Assembly (NCBI GenBank): GCA_964196195.1
Contig: CAXMSE010000046.1
Span: 1 to 40,564 of the forward strand
Source of the DNA: OFTM10 sp964196195
GTDB lineage: Bacteria; Actinomycetota; Acidimicrobiia; Acidimicrobiales; Aldehydirespiratoraceae
DNA: 40,564 bases
Direction: 5' to 3'
Below the pieces are notes generated by a model. It saw only the letters and a program-made list of their open reading frames with translations. It ran no database searches and was not told the origin of the DNA. The number at the start of each line of letters is the position of its first letter. Within the stretch, counting starts at the first letter, position 1. The translations under genes and the position numbers were made by a program. Shown here in pieces: positions 31,486-38,762 of this stretch.

Positions 31486-32712
31486 ATGACATCCACCCAC
31501 GTCGAAGGTTTCGGGTTTCACAAGGGGATCACCGCCTCATCTGTGTCAGCCGAAGGAGTGGCTGATGCCGCCGACTGGTCCGCCTGGGAGCGCGACGGTC
31601 GAGCACCCAAATCAGGCGACGGGGCCGGCCTCGGGGTTGATTGGCACGATGATCTCGAGCAGCTGGTGGCCCTTGGTTGCACGGACTGGCGCATCACCAT
31701 CGAATGGGCGCGGCTCGAACCCGAGCCCGGCCGACCCGACAACGACGCCCTCGATCGCTACCGCGACATCCTGGCCTTCGCCCGCTCGCTGGGGATCAGG
31801 AACTGGCTCACCCTTCAACACGGATCCCTACCTGGCTGGTACCTCGAGGACGAGGGTGGGCATCGCGACGCCTCAGCGCGTGAACGGTTCTGGTTGCGCC
31901 ATGTCGATCGGGTGGCCGAGACGTTCGACGAATTCGCCGACGGTTTCGTGCCGATCGAAGATCCGATCAGCTGGGCGGTGCGCGGCTATGGCCTCGGGTC
32001 GCGGCCACCGGGGCGACAGGACCCCCGCTTCATGCGAGAGGCGGTGGAAGGAGCGGTCATCGCCGTGCATGACGCCGTCCGCCTGTTGTCGTCGGGTCGC
32101 CAACAAGTGATGACCACCTGGCGAGCCGAACCGGTCCACGCGATCGCCGAGGACGACGGCCGGTTGTCGGTGGAGGTTCGCAAGGCCGCCCGCTCATGGG
32201 ACAGCCTCCTGTGGGGGACCTGGCTGCGTGCTCACGCCAACGGCATTCTCGAAATCGATGGCCGCCATCCGGTGGAGGTGCCCCTGCTCGTCTCAGCGGT
32301 CGACCATGTGGGGCTCGTGCACGACCATCCCGTGGGCGTCACCGCAGAGGGAACTCTCGCCCCGTGGCCCCCAGGGGGCCGCACCGCAGGCACCGGCTTC
32401 GCCCCCGAACCCGACGAGCTGGCCGAAGCGATATACCGCACCCACGACGCCCTCCCCGACCACTCGCTCATGGTGGCCGCCCATGGCGTGGCCACCGACG
32501 ACGAGGCCTGGCGCGACCACTTGGTCGCAGGCGCCCTCCAGCATGTGAACGACGCCGCCCACGACATCGGCCTTGCCGGCTACTTCCACGACTCGGGGTT
32601 CGACGGCTACGACTGGAAGCTCGGATTCGCCCGGCCTCGGGGGCTGATCGGCCGCGACCGGGTCCACAAGCCGGCCGCTGAAAGCTTCGCCGCGTTCCAA
32701 CCGCCGGCCTGA
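31486..32712 (+). CDS. glycoside hydrolase family 1-like protein, nucleophile lost
   Basis: A 408-residue TIM-barrel protein of the GH1 (beta-glucosidase) family. Landmarks are FGFHKGITASSVSAEG near the start, FRITIEW-like WRITIEWARLEP, LTLQHGSLPGWY, and AVRGYGLG after the acid/base loop. The loop that normally reads TxNEP is PIEDP, with Asp159 at the acid/base position. The nucleophile loop ITENG is VAAHG, with Ala332 at the Glu position. Both catalytic glutamates are changed, so retaining hydrolysis is unlikely. It may bind sugars or act as a scaffold (inference). No signal peptide. The ATG at 31486 lies ten bases after the MaoC-like stop. Converges on the anti-sigma-like gene. Confidence 0.8.
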   Translation: MTSTHVEGFGFHKGITASSVSAEGVADAADWSAWERDGRAPKSGDGAGLGVDWHDDLEQLVALGCTDWRITIEWARLEPEPGRPDNDALDRYRDILAFARSLGIRNWLTLQHGSLPGWYLEDEGGHRDASARERFWLRHVDRVAETFDEFADGFVPIEDPISWAVRGYGLGSRPPGRQDPRFMREAVEGAVIAVHDAVRLLSSGRQQVMTTWRAEPVHAIAEDDGRLSVEVRKAARSWDSLLWGTWLRAHANGILEIDGRHPVEVPLLVSAVDHVGLVHDHPVGVTAEGTLAPWPPGGRTAGTGFAPEPDELAEAIYRTHDALPDHSLMVAAHGVATDDEAWRDHLVAGALQHVNDAAHDIGLAGYFHDSGFDGYDWKLGFARPRGLIGRDRVHKPAAESFAAFQPPA

Positions 32713-32713
32713 A

Positions 32714-34459
32714 CTAGGGGGTCCAGCCCCATCGGTGGACACCGCGAATCTCGGGCTCGCCGTCGGCGAAGTCGAAGATGAAGGTGTAGCGACCCCAGTC
32801 GAGCGTCTCCTGGGGGTCGCTCGACGGCGTGTACGCGACCACCGTCGTGAACCGACTGAAGAACTCAGAGGAGAGACCGTGGGTGAAGTTCCAGTTGTCA
32901 TCGAACTCGGCACCCGGACCGACGGTGAAGGTCGCCTCAGCGATGTCTCGAGTCCGGACGCCGACGAATTCCCGCACCGACTTCGTGCAGTCGACGCACT
33001 CGTTCACCTCGAAAGGCGGTTCCCAGAAGACGTCCGTATCGAGTCGGAGGGGGTCTCGCGTTTGCAGGGCATGAGCCGCGTCGGCCCACACTCCGATACC
33101 ACCGACCTCGATGCGCTCGGAGTATGTCGAGGTGGTGGCCAACCCCACAGCGTCAGGACCCAGATCTCGTAAGGCGGCAGACGCGATCTGAACCATCTCG
33201 TCGGCCAGACCCGTGATCGAATCGACATCGGGGTTAACGGCGATGAAGCGCCGATTGACCCAGCCCACGCCGGACTCCGGCGATGGGGTCGCGATCTCCC
33301 ACCACAGCTCACCATCAACCCCCATGGTGGCCCCTGTATGAGTCATTCCAGTCGCGTCGGGGCGGAGCGTCGCAACCACATCGTTGACCACCCCAGGGCC
33401 CGACCGCACATTGAGTACGTCGTCGTCGGCCACACCGATCACCGACAGCCTCGTGGTGGGCTCCGCTGGCACTGCCACAAACGCTGTGGCGGCCGGGGTC
33501 GCCCCATCTGCGATGGCGGGGGCCACGATCCTCAACTCCACCGGGCCATCTCCAGCCCGGGGCACGACCACCGAGAAGCCACTGGGATCCTCGAACGCGC
33601 CGACAGAAACGATGACCGGGTCCGCGTCGTCGACGTAAAGCAGGGCCGTGCCCTCGAACGCCCATCCCCCGCCAGTGATACGCAGACTCTCCGGTAGATC
33701 ACCGTTGTGCTCCACCGAATCGATCCATACGAGATCGGACAGAACCTGGGTGACATGCCAGTCGCCGGCCTGAGTGACAGCAGTGCCGACGGCCAGGCCC
33801 AGCCCCATTGTCCGGCCCCCCTCCCCCAATCGGGACGCGCCGAGACCGACGTAGGCCTTACCGGGATCCTCAGGCGAGATGTAGCCAACGTCGAGCCACC
33901 CGGGGTCTTGGATCTCAAGCTTGTCTGACAACCACGCCGCCGCGGCCTCTCTGGCTGTCGGGAATTCTTCCTCGGCGAGCACGAGCCCGTCATCGAGCAA
34001 CCGCGACGAGCTCGCGACGGGCTCCACCAACCAGGCATCGCCCTGGCCGGTGAAGGTGACCGGCCCGTAGGTGGAGGGCAATCCCGACCGATCCTGCCCG
34101 CCATCGTCGCCGGCGAGATCCGGGGAGGGATTCTGGTCGTCGCCCGACGAGGGAGCGGAGGGTTCGGGCTGTGGATCATCGCCTGGATCATCCTGTGCCG
34201 GCGCGTCAGACGTGGATGGCGTGCGGGTCGAGAGATCAGCGGTGGTATCGCGGCCGCCGGACCACACCACCACGCCGATCCCAACGAGGCCAACAACAGC
34301 CGCCGCCGCCACAATGCGCACAGACCCGCGCTGGAATCCCTCATGCCGGACGGGCATCTCTGAAGGCCAGGGTCGTGACACGGCGACCCTCTCGCTTCGC
34401 GCCCTGAATGCTGCCCGCAGGCGTCGTTCGGTGTCGCGGTGGTCGGGGGGATTGGTCAC
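32714..34459 (-). CDS. membrane anti-sigma-like protein with SH3b ectodomain
   Basis: A 581-residue protein. The first 45 residues are basic and could bind the sigma factor made from the gene just upstream. A membrane helix follows (about 46-66, SVRIVAAAAVVGLVGIGVVVW) and then a Pro/Ser/Asp-rich linker. The large outer part includes a bacterial SH3 domain (about 315-390, with VLNVRSGPG and WWEIATPSPESGVGWVNRRF), which often binds cell wall, and a C-terminal domain of unknown type ending in WGWTP. The GTG at 34459 overlaps the sigma stop (GTGA, 34456-34459); longer in-frame readings would cover the sigma gene. This arrangement is that of a sigma and anti-sigma pair, though no zinc-type anti-sigma motif is present. 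Confidence 0.78.
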   Translation of the reverse strand: MTNPPDHRDTERRLRAAFRARSERVAVSRPWPSEMPVRHEGFQRGSVRIVAAAAVVGLVGIGVVVWSGGRDTTADLSTRTPSTSDAPAQDDPGDDPQPEPSAPSSGDDQNPSPDLAGDDGGQDRSGLPSTYGPVTFTGQGDAWLVEPVASSSRLLDDGLVLAEEEFPTAREAAAAWLSDKLEIQDPGWLDVGYISPEDPGKAYVGLGASRLGEGGRTMGLGLAVGTAVTQAGDWHVTQVLSDLVWIDSVEHNGDLPESLRITGGGWAFEGTALLYVDDADPVIVSVGAFEDPSGFSVVVPRAGDGPVELRIVAPAIADGATPAATAFVAVPAEPTTRLSVIGVADDDVLNVRSGPGVVNDVVATLRPDATGMTHTGATMGVDGELWWEIATPSPESGVGWVNRRFIAVNPDVDSITGLADEMVQIASAALRDLGPDAVGLATTSTYSERIEVGGIGVWADAAHALQTRDPLRLDTDVFWEPPFEVNECVDCTKSVREFVGVRTRDIAEATFTVGPGAEFDDNWNFTHGLSSEFFSRFTTVVAYTPSSDPQETLDWGRYTFIFDFADGEPEIRGVHRWGWTP

Positions 34460-34944
34460 GGCGCCTCCAAGCGCTGGCGAACCGCGGCCAGGCCGCGGCT
34501 CGCATGGGTTTTCACCGAACCGGTCGAGATCCCCAAGGTGGCGGCGATCTCGGCCTCTGACAGGTCGGCCTGATAGCGAAGAACGAGAACCTCGGACTGG
34601 CGACGGGGCAGGCCACGAACCAGCTCGAGGATCCGCTCGTGCTCGAGGCGATCCATCAGGGCGTCGACCTGCTCGGTCGAGGCGGCAGAGGCGAGAAACG
34701 ACCGGCGGCGCACCCACCGGCGACGAAGACGGGAGCGGGCCCGGTTGAGCACCGCGGACCGAAGGTAGGCAAGTTCGTGGCCGGGAGCTGGACGCCGGTC
34801 GCCGCCCAATATCGCGGTGAATACGTCCTGCACCACCTCGTCGCAAGCCTCATCATTATCAAGAAGACCCGACGCCAGGCGAACGAGCTCCTCGTAGTGG
34901 AGCGCGAAAAGATCTTCGAGCGCACCAACGGACTCATCTCTCAT
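34456..34944 (-). CDS. ECF sigma factor, SigE family (Streptomyces-type)
   Basis: A 162-residue ECF sigma factor. Region 2 lies at about residues 8-80 (FALHYEELVRLASGLLDNDEACDEVVQDVFTAI), a hallmark of the SigE-family subset, and region 4 at about 100-155, with DLSEAEIAATLGISTGSVKTHASRGL. A GTG at 34974 would add ten residues, but it lies within a possible -10 element TAGTGT (34973-34978, minus strand), so ATG at 34944 is preferred. Downstream is the membrane anti-sigma-like gene; upstream, 99 bases away, ends the MoxR gene. The signal would be at the cell wall through the SH3 domain (inference). Confidence 0.88.
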   Translation of the reverse strand: MRDESVGALEDLFALHYEELVRLASGLLDNDEACDEVVQDVFTAILGGDRRPAPGHELAYLRSAVLNRARSRLRRRWVRRRSFLASAASTEQVDALMDRLEHERILELVRGLPRRQSEVLVLRYQADLSEAEIAATLGISTGSVKTHASRGLAAVRQRLEAP

Positions 34945-35043
34945 GATTTCTGCGACATAGGAGACACGGCTCACACTATTGGAGACGCATCACCACCTGA
35001 TCGCGTTGACACGATCGCATGGGTTTTCCCGAACCGGACGGGC

Positions 35044-36456
35044 TCAGTGGCGTGACCGGAACTGGGCTCGCGAGCCCGACGCGTCCTTGTTGAGGCGCTT
35101 GGCGAGATGGAGGCCCTCGAGCACGAGTTCGCAGGCACTGGCGATCATGGCCGGCGATTCCGCGTCGTCCTCCTCGGCCAGCAGGGCCTGCACCGGAGCG
35201 GTCAAGGCAGGGATCTGCTCGAGAATGCCGGCGTAGGCGTTGTCGGTGACGTCCTCGCCGGTGTCGATCACGAGACTCTCGTCGAACGCATCGACCACAG
35301 CTCGGTGGCACTCTGGCGGCACTCTCTGCTTGAACACGGCAAGTACAGCGCTGCGCACGAGGTCGGCGAGAATCTCGCCGTCGCGGCCCTCGTCGAGGGT
35401 CTCGATCTCGACCTTGCCCGACGTGGATGCCGGAAGGGCCTCGAGGTCGATGATACGGGGCACCACCCGCGAGACTCCGGCCCTCAAGGATCGGCGAACT
35501 GCATTTGCCACCATGATCTCCTCGTTGGAGATGGACAGGCGAACCGAAACTCCCGAACGTTGAGAGATGTGGTGGCTGCCGCGGGCGGCGTGGGAGATAC
35601 CGGCGACGATCTCGGTCATGAACGACGGCACCGTGAGGTGGAGTCCCTCGCTGACGGTGAGATCCGCTTCCTGCTCGATGATCGCCACCTCGGTCTCGAT
35701 GTCGAGCGGATAGTGGGTGCGGATCTGGGATCCGAACCGGTCCTTCAGGGGGGTGATGAGGCGCCCGCGGTTGGTGTAGTCCTCGGGGTTGGCCGAGGCC
35801 ACCAGCACCACGTCGAGAGGGAGCCTCACCTTGTGGCCGCGAATCTGGACATCGCGCTCCTCGAGCACGTTGAGCAGACCCACTTGGATGCGTTCGGCGA
35901 GGTCGGGGAGCTCATTCATGGCGAAGATCCCGCGGTTGGTGCGAGGCACCAGTCCGTAGTGCAGGGTGAGCTCATCGGAGAGATAACGACCCTCGGCCAC
36001 CTTGATCGGGTCGACCTCACCGATGAGGTCGGCGATCGATGTGTCGGGGGTGGCCAGCTTCTCGCCGAAGCGATCGTCGCGATGCACCCACACGATCGGG
36101 GTGTCGTCGCCGAGCTCCGCTAACAGTTCGAGGGCATGACGCGAAACGGGCGCATACGGATCATCGTTGATCTCCGAACCGGCGATTATCGGCATCCACT
36201 CATCGAGCAGTTCGGTGAGGCCACGAATCATTCGCGTCTTGGCCTGGCCTCGCTCTCCCAGGAAAATGATGTCGTGCCCGGCGAGGAGGGCGTTCTCGAG
36301 CTGGGGCGACACCGTGTTCTCGTAACCCAGCACCTGCGGGAACAAGGGCTCACCGGCACGGATCTTCGCAACCGCGTTGCGGCGGAGTTCTTTGCGGACA
36401 GGAATCGACTCCCATCCACTCGCCCGAAGCGCTCCTATTGTCTCTGGTCTCGACAT
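35044..36456 (-). CDS. MoxR/magnesium-chelatase-like AAA ATPase (Rv0958-like)
   Basis: A 470-residue AAA+ ATPase. Walker A is GERGQAKT (residues 67-74). The Walker B region is GIFAMNELPDL, with Asn181 where most AAA+ proteins have Asp; this Asn is also, to my memory, seen in the mycobacterial Rv0958 group. RFGSQIRTHYP carries the arginine finger region (about 240-250). These ATPases work with a VWA partner as chaperones for complex assembly. The matching VWA gene is at 27977-30016, not next to it as in mycobacteria. TAGGGT lies six bases before the ATG, so the transcript is probably leaderless. It diverges from the GH2-like gene. Confidence 0.88.
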   Translation of the reverse strand: MSRPETIGALRASGWESIPVRKELRRNAVAKIRAGEPLFPQVLGYENTVSPQLENALLAGHDIIFLGERGQAKTRMIRGLTELLDEWMPIIAGSEINDDPYAPVSRHALELLAELGDDTPIVWVHRDDRFGEKLATPDTSIADLIGEVDPIKVAEGRYLSDELTLHYGLVPRTNRGIFAMNELPDLAERIQVGLLNVLEERDVQIRGHKVRLPLDVVLVASANPEDYTNRGRLITPLKDRFGSQIRTHYPLDIETEVAIIEQEADLTVSEGLHLTVPSFMTEIVAGISHAARGSHHISQRSGVSVRLSISNEEIMVANAVRRSLRAGVSRVVPRIIDLEALPASTSGKVEIETLDEGRDGEILADLVRSAVLAVFKQRVPPECHRAVVDAFDESLVIDTGEDVTDNAYAGILEQIPALTAPVQALLAEEDDAESPAMIASACELVLEGLHLAKRLNKDASGSRAQFRSRH

Positions 36457-36462
36457 GGCGGG

Positions 36463-36468
36463 ACCCTA
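36463..36468 (-). promoter_or_regulatory. -10 element before the MoxR ATPase gene
   Basis: TAGGGT on the minus strand, six bases before the ATG at 36456; no Shine-Dalgarno sequence. Confidence 0.55.
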
Positions 36469-36517
36469 CACGCGCGGTCGCGACACTCATCGACGCGCCG
36501 TCACCCATCGAACCCAC

Positions 36518-36523
36518 TAGCGT
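36518..36523 (+). promoter_or_regulatory. -10 element before the GH2-like gene
   Basis: TAGCGT, six bases, then ATG 36530; no Shine-Dalgarno sequence. Same hexamer as before the FMN protein and sdhC. Confidence 0.55.
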
Positions 36524-36529
36524 TTCGGG

Positions 36530-38620
36530 ATGGATCTGTCGGGCTCATGGCGTGCTGCGCCGGCCCTCGAAGAGCTGCGTCGTACCTTCCACGAACCCGA
36601 ACTCGACGATCGGGCGTGGATCGATCTCGACGTGCCCGGACACTGGGCACGAGCCTCCGGCCTGGCCGGCGAGCGAGCGGTCCTGCATCGACGGTCGTTC
36701 GAATTCTCCCCCAGCGGTGATCAGCGGCGGGTGTGGCTGAGGTTCGATGGCATAGCCCAGCAAGGCGATGTCTGGCTCGACGGCGCCTACGTGGGCGACA
36801 CCGACGGTTACTTCGTTCCTCATGTGTTCGAGGTAACCGACCTACTGGGCGATCGTGACGAGCATGTGCTCGCAGTCGATGTCAACTGCAGCCGCTTCGG
36901 TGATCCCGACGATCGCACATCCCTCATGGGGGCCCTCCAGGACCCCGAACTGAGCGGGGCGGCCGGCGCGAACCCCGGAGGAATCTGGCGCCCGGTCACC
37001 CTCTACGAGACCGGCACGAGCGCGATCCGCTTCTTTCGGGCCATATGTGTCGATGCCAACGAGGCCAGAGCCCGCCTGTCGATGCGGTGCGTCTTCGATC
37101 ATCCCGAGGGCGGCACGGTCGTGCTCCGCACCACCGTGGCGGGACGCGATCACGAGCTTCGCCACCCGGCCGCAGTGGGCGAGAACCGGGTGGAATGGAC
37201 GATCGACATTCCCGAGCCCGCGCTGTGGTGGCCCCACAGTCTCGGAGACCAGACTCTCCACGACCTCAGGTGCGAACTCGTAGTCGATGACGAGGTGCAC
37301 GACGAACGGAGATGCCGCACGGGCTTTCGATCGGTACGCATGGACCGGTGGACCCTGTCGATCAACGACACGCCCCTGTTCACCAAGGGCATCGTGATGT
37401 TGCCCACCCGGCCGAGACTCGCCGATGCATCTCCCATCGAAGTTGCCGGCGACGTCCGCGCCGCAAAGGACGCGGGCCTCGACCTGATCCGCCTCATCTC
37501 CCACGTCGGCCGACCCGAGGTCTACGACACCGCCGACGAGCAGGGCATGCTCGTATGGCAGGACCTCCCCCTCCGAGGCCTCATGGCCCGAGGGATCCGC
37601 GGCCAAGCCGTACGCCAGGCGCGTGAGGTCGTCGACCTCCTCGGCCATCACCCGTCGATCGCCGTGTGGTGCGCCCACGACGAACCGTTCAAGCGCCCCG
37701 TCGCCCCTACCCCCACACCTCCCTTGCTGGGCCAGCAGAAACCATCCTGGAATCGTGCCGTGCTCGACACCTCGCTACGAAGAGTGCTGCAACGCACCGA
37801 CGGATCGCGGCCGATCGTCGCCCACACCGCGGTACCGCCCCACATCCCCCAACTCGACGGGACGACCAGCAACCTCTGGTTCGGCTGGCACGCCGGCCGC
37901 GCGGCCGACCTCGGCCCCGCCCTCGGACGGGTTCCTCGCATGGGCCGCTTCGTCACCGCCTTCGGTGCCGCCAGCGTCAACCCGGAGCTTCCCGAGCTTT
38001 CGAGCCCTCGCTGGCCTGCCCTCAACTGGGATGCGATCGCCGGCGCGATCGGCGCCCATCCCGCCTCCCTGCACCACCTCGTTGCACCCGCGCCGGTGGC
38101 CGACGGCTCGACCTGGGCTCATCTCAGCCAGGCGGCTCAAGCCGAGGTGATCCGAACCACCGTCGAGACCCTCCGACGCCTCAAGTACCGACCCACCGGT
38201 GGGTTCACGGCCTTCTACCTGGCTGATCCGTCGGCGGCGGGCGGTTTCGGCGTGCTCGACGACAAGCGTCGACCGAAGCCCGCCTGGCAGGCCCTGGTGG
38301 ATGCCTGCCGCCCTGTGATCGTCGTCGCCTCGCCGCTCCCCCCGTCGGTCAACGCGGGCCAGGCCGTCTCGGTCGCCGTGCATGTCGTGTCGGATCGACG
38401 CACACCAATCAACGACGCACTGGTGAAGGCCACCGTCACCCAACCCGACGGCAGCTCCACCACCAAGAGCTGGACCGGGCTCATCCCCGCCGACGACTGT
38501 GTCCTGGTCGGCCGGATCGAAACAACCGCGAGCGGCGGTGCAGGCGAACTGGTTCTCGACCTCCAACTCGAAGCGAGCGACACCGTCGTCACCAACCAAT
38601 ACCGGTCGATCACCACCTGA
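36530..38620 (+). CDS. glycoside hydrolase family 2-like protein, nucleophile lost
   Basis: A 696-residue multi-domain protein of the GH2 (beta-mannosidase/galactosidase-like) family. It has an N-terminal jelly-roll sugar-binding domain (about 1-165), an immunoglobulin-like domain (about 170-275), a TIM barrel (about 280-590) and a C-terminal beta domain (about 600-696). The acid/base loop HPSIAVWCAHDEPF keeps Glu385, although the preceding Asn is Asp384. The nucleophile loop that normally reads F(V/I)(S/T)EFG is FVTAFG, with Ala477 at the Glu position. Retaining hydrolysis would therefore be lost; sugar binding may remain. No signal peptide, so it is probably cytoplasmic. It diverges from the MoxR gene and precedes sdhC. 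Confidence 0.8.
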   Translation: MDLSGSWRAAPALEELRRTFHEPELDDRAWIDLDVPGHWARASGLAGERAVLHRRSFEFSPSGDQRRVWLRFDGIAQQGDVWLDGAYVGDTDGYFVPHVFEVTDLLGDRDEHVLAVDVNCSRFGDPDDRTSLMGALQDPELSGAAGANPGGIWRPVTLYETGTSAIRFFRAICVDANEARARLSMRCVFDHPEGGTVVLRTTVAGRDHELRHPAAVGENRVEWTIDIPEPALWWPHSLGDQTLHDLRCELVVDDEVHDERRCRTGFRSVRMDRWTLSINDTPLFTKGIVMLPTRPRLADASPIEVAGDVRAAKDAGLDLIRLISHVGRPEVYDTADEQGMLVWQDLPLRGLMARGIRGQAVRQAREVVDLLGHHPSIAVWCAHDEPFKRPVAPTPTPPLLGQQKPSWNRAVLDTSLRRVLQRTDGSRPIVAHTAVPPHIPQLDGTTSNLWFGWHAGRAADLGPALGRVPRMGRFVTAFGAASVNPELPELSSPRWPALNWDAIAGAIGAHPASLHHLVAPAPVADGSTWAHLSQAAQAEVIRTTVETLRRLKYRPTGGFTAFYLADPSAAGGFGVLDDKRRPKPAWQALVDACRPVIVVASPLPPSVNAGQAVSVAVHVVSDRRTPINDALVKATVTQPDGSSTTKSWTGLIPADDCVLVGRIETTASGGAGELVLDLQLEASDTVVTNQYRSITT

Positions 38621-38659
38621 ACCGCCACCCAACCCGCCTGGCCGTCGCGAAACGGGCAG

Positions 38660-38762
38660 GAGTGGTCCGTACCGGACCATGCCAGATAGCGTCGCGTCCG
38701 ACGATTCGTCCCCGAAGGATTCCACTCATGGCGCAGACCATCTCGAGCGGTACGGACCACTC
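38660..38762. repeat. 15-base perfect inverted repeat flanking the sdhC start
   Basis: GAGTGGTCCGTACCG (38660-38674) and its exact complement CGGTACGGACCACTC (38748-38762) lie 73 bases apart, one before the sdhC promoter and one inside codons 7-12. The first copy is also the core of a palindrome, TGGTCCG-TAC-CGGACCA (38663-38679), and the second can form GGACC-ACTC-GGTCC (38754-38767). Paired operators with DNA looping fit better than an RNA switch, as the likely transcript starts after the first copy. Confidence 0.6.
38687..38692 (+). promoter_or_regulatory. -10 element of the sdh operon
   Basis: TAGCGT lies 35 bases before the sdhC ATG, giving a leader of about 28 bases that holds AAGGA as ribosome site. 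The palindrome 38663-38679 covers the place of the -35 and part of the spacer, so a protein bound there would block the promoter. Confidence 0.5.

Noticed and set aside
34460..34846. N-terminal extension of the SH3b membrane protein upstream of 34459
   Set aside because: The extension reads an alternative frame of the sigma factor gene and is Arg/Pro/Ser low-complexity; the GTGA overlap gives a natural start.
35107..36123. 338-residue open frame on the plus strand opposite the MoxR gene
   Set aside because: Codon pattern mirrors the real ATPase gene; no start signal or recognisable motif.
38662..38727. sdhC starting upstream at GTG 38662
   Set aside because: The added residues are Arg/Pro-rich, lie over the likely promoter and palindrome, and the ATG at 38728 has a ribosome site.
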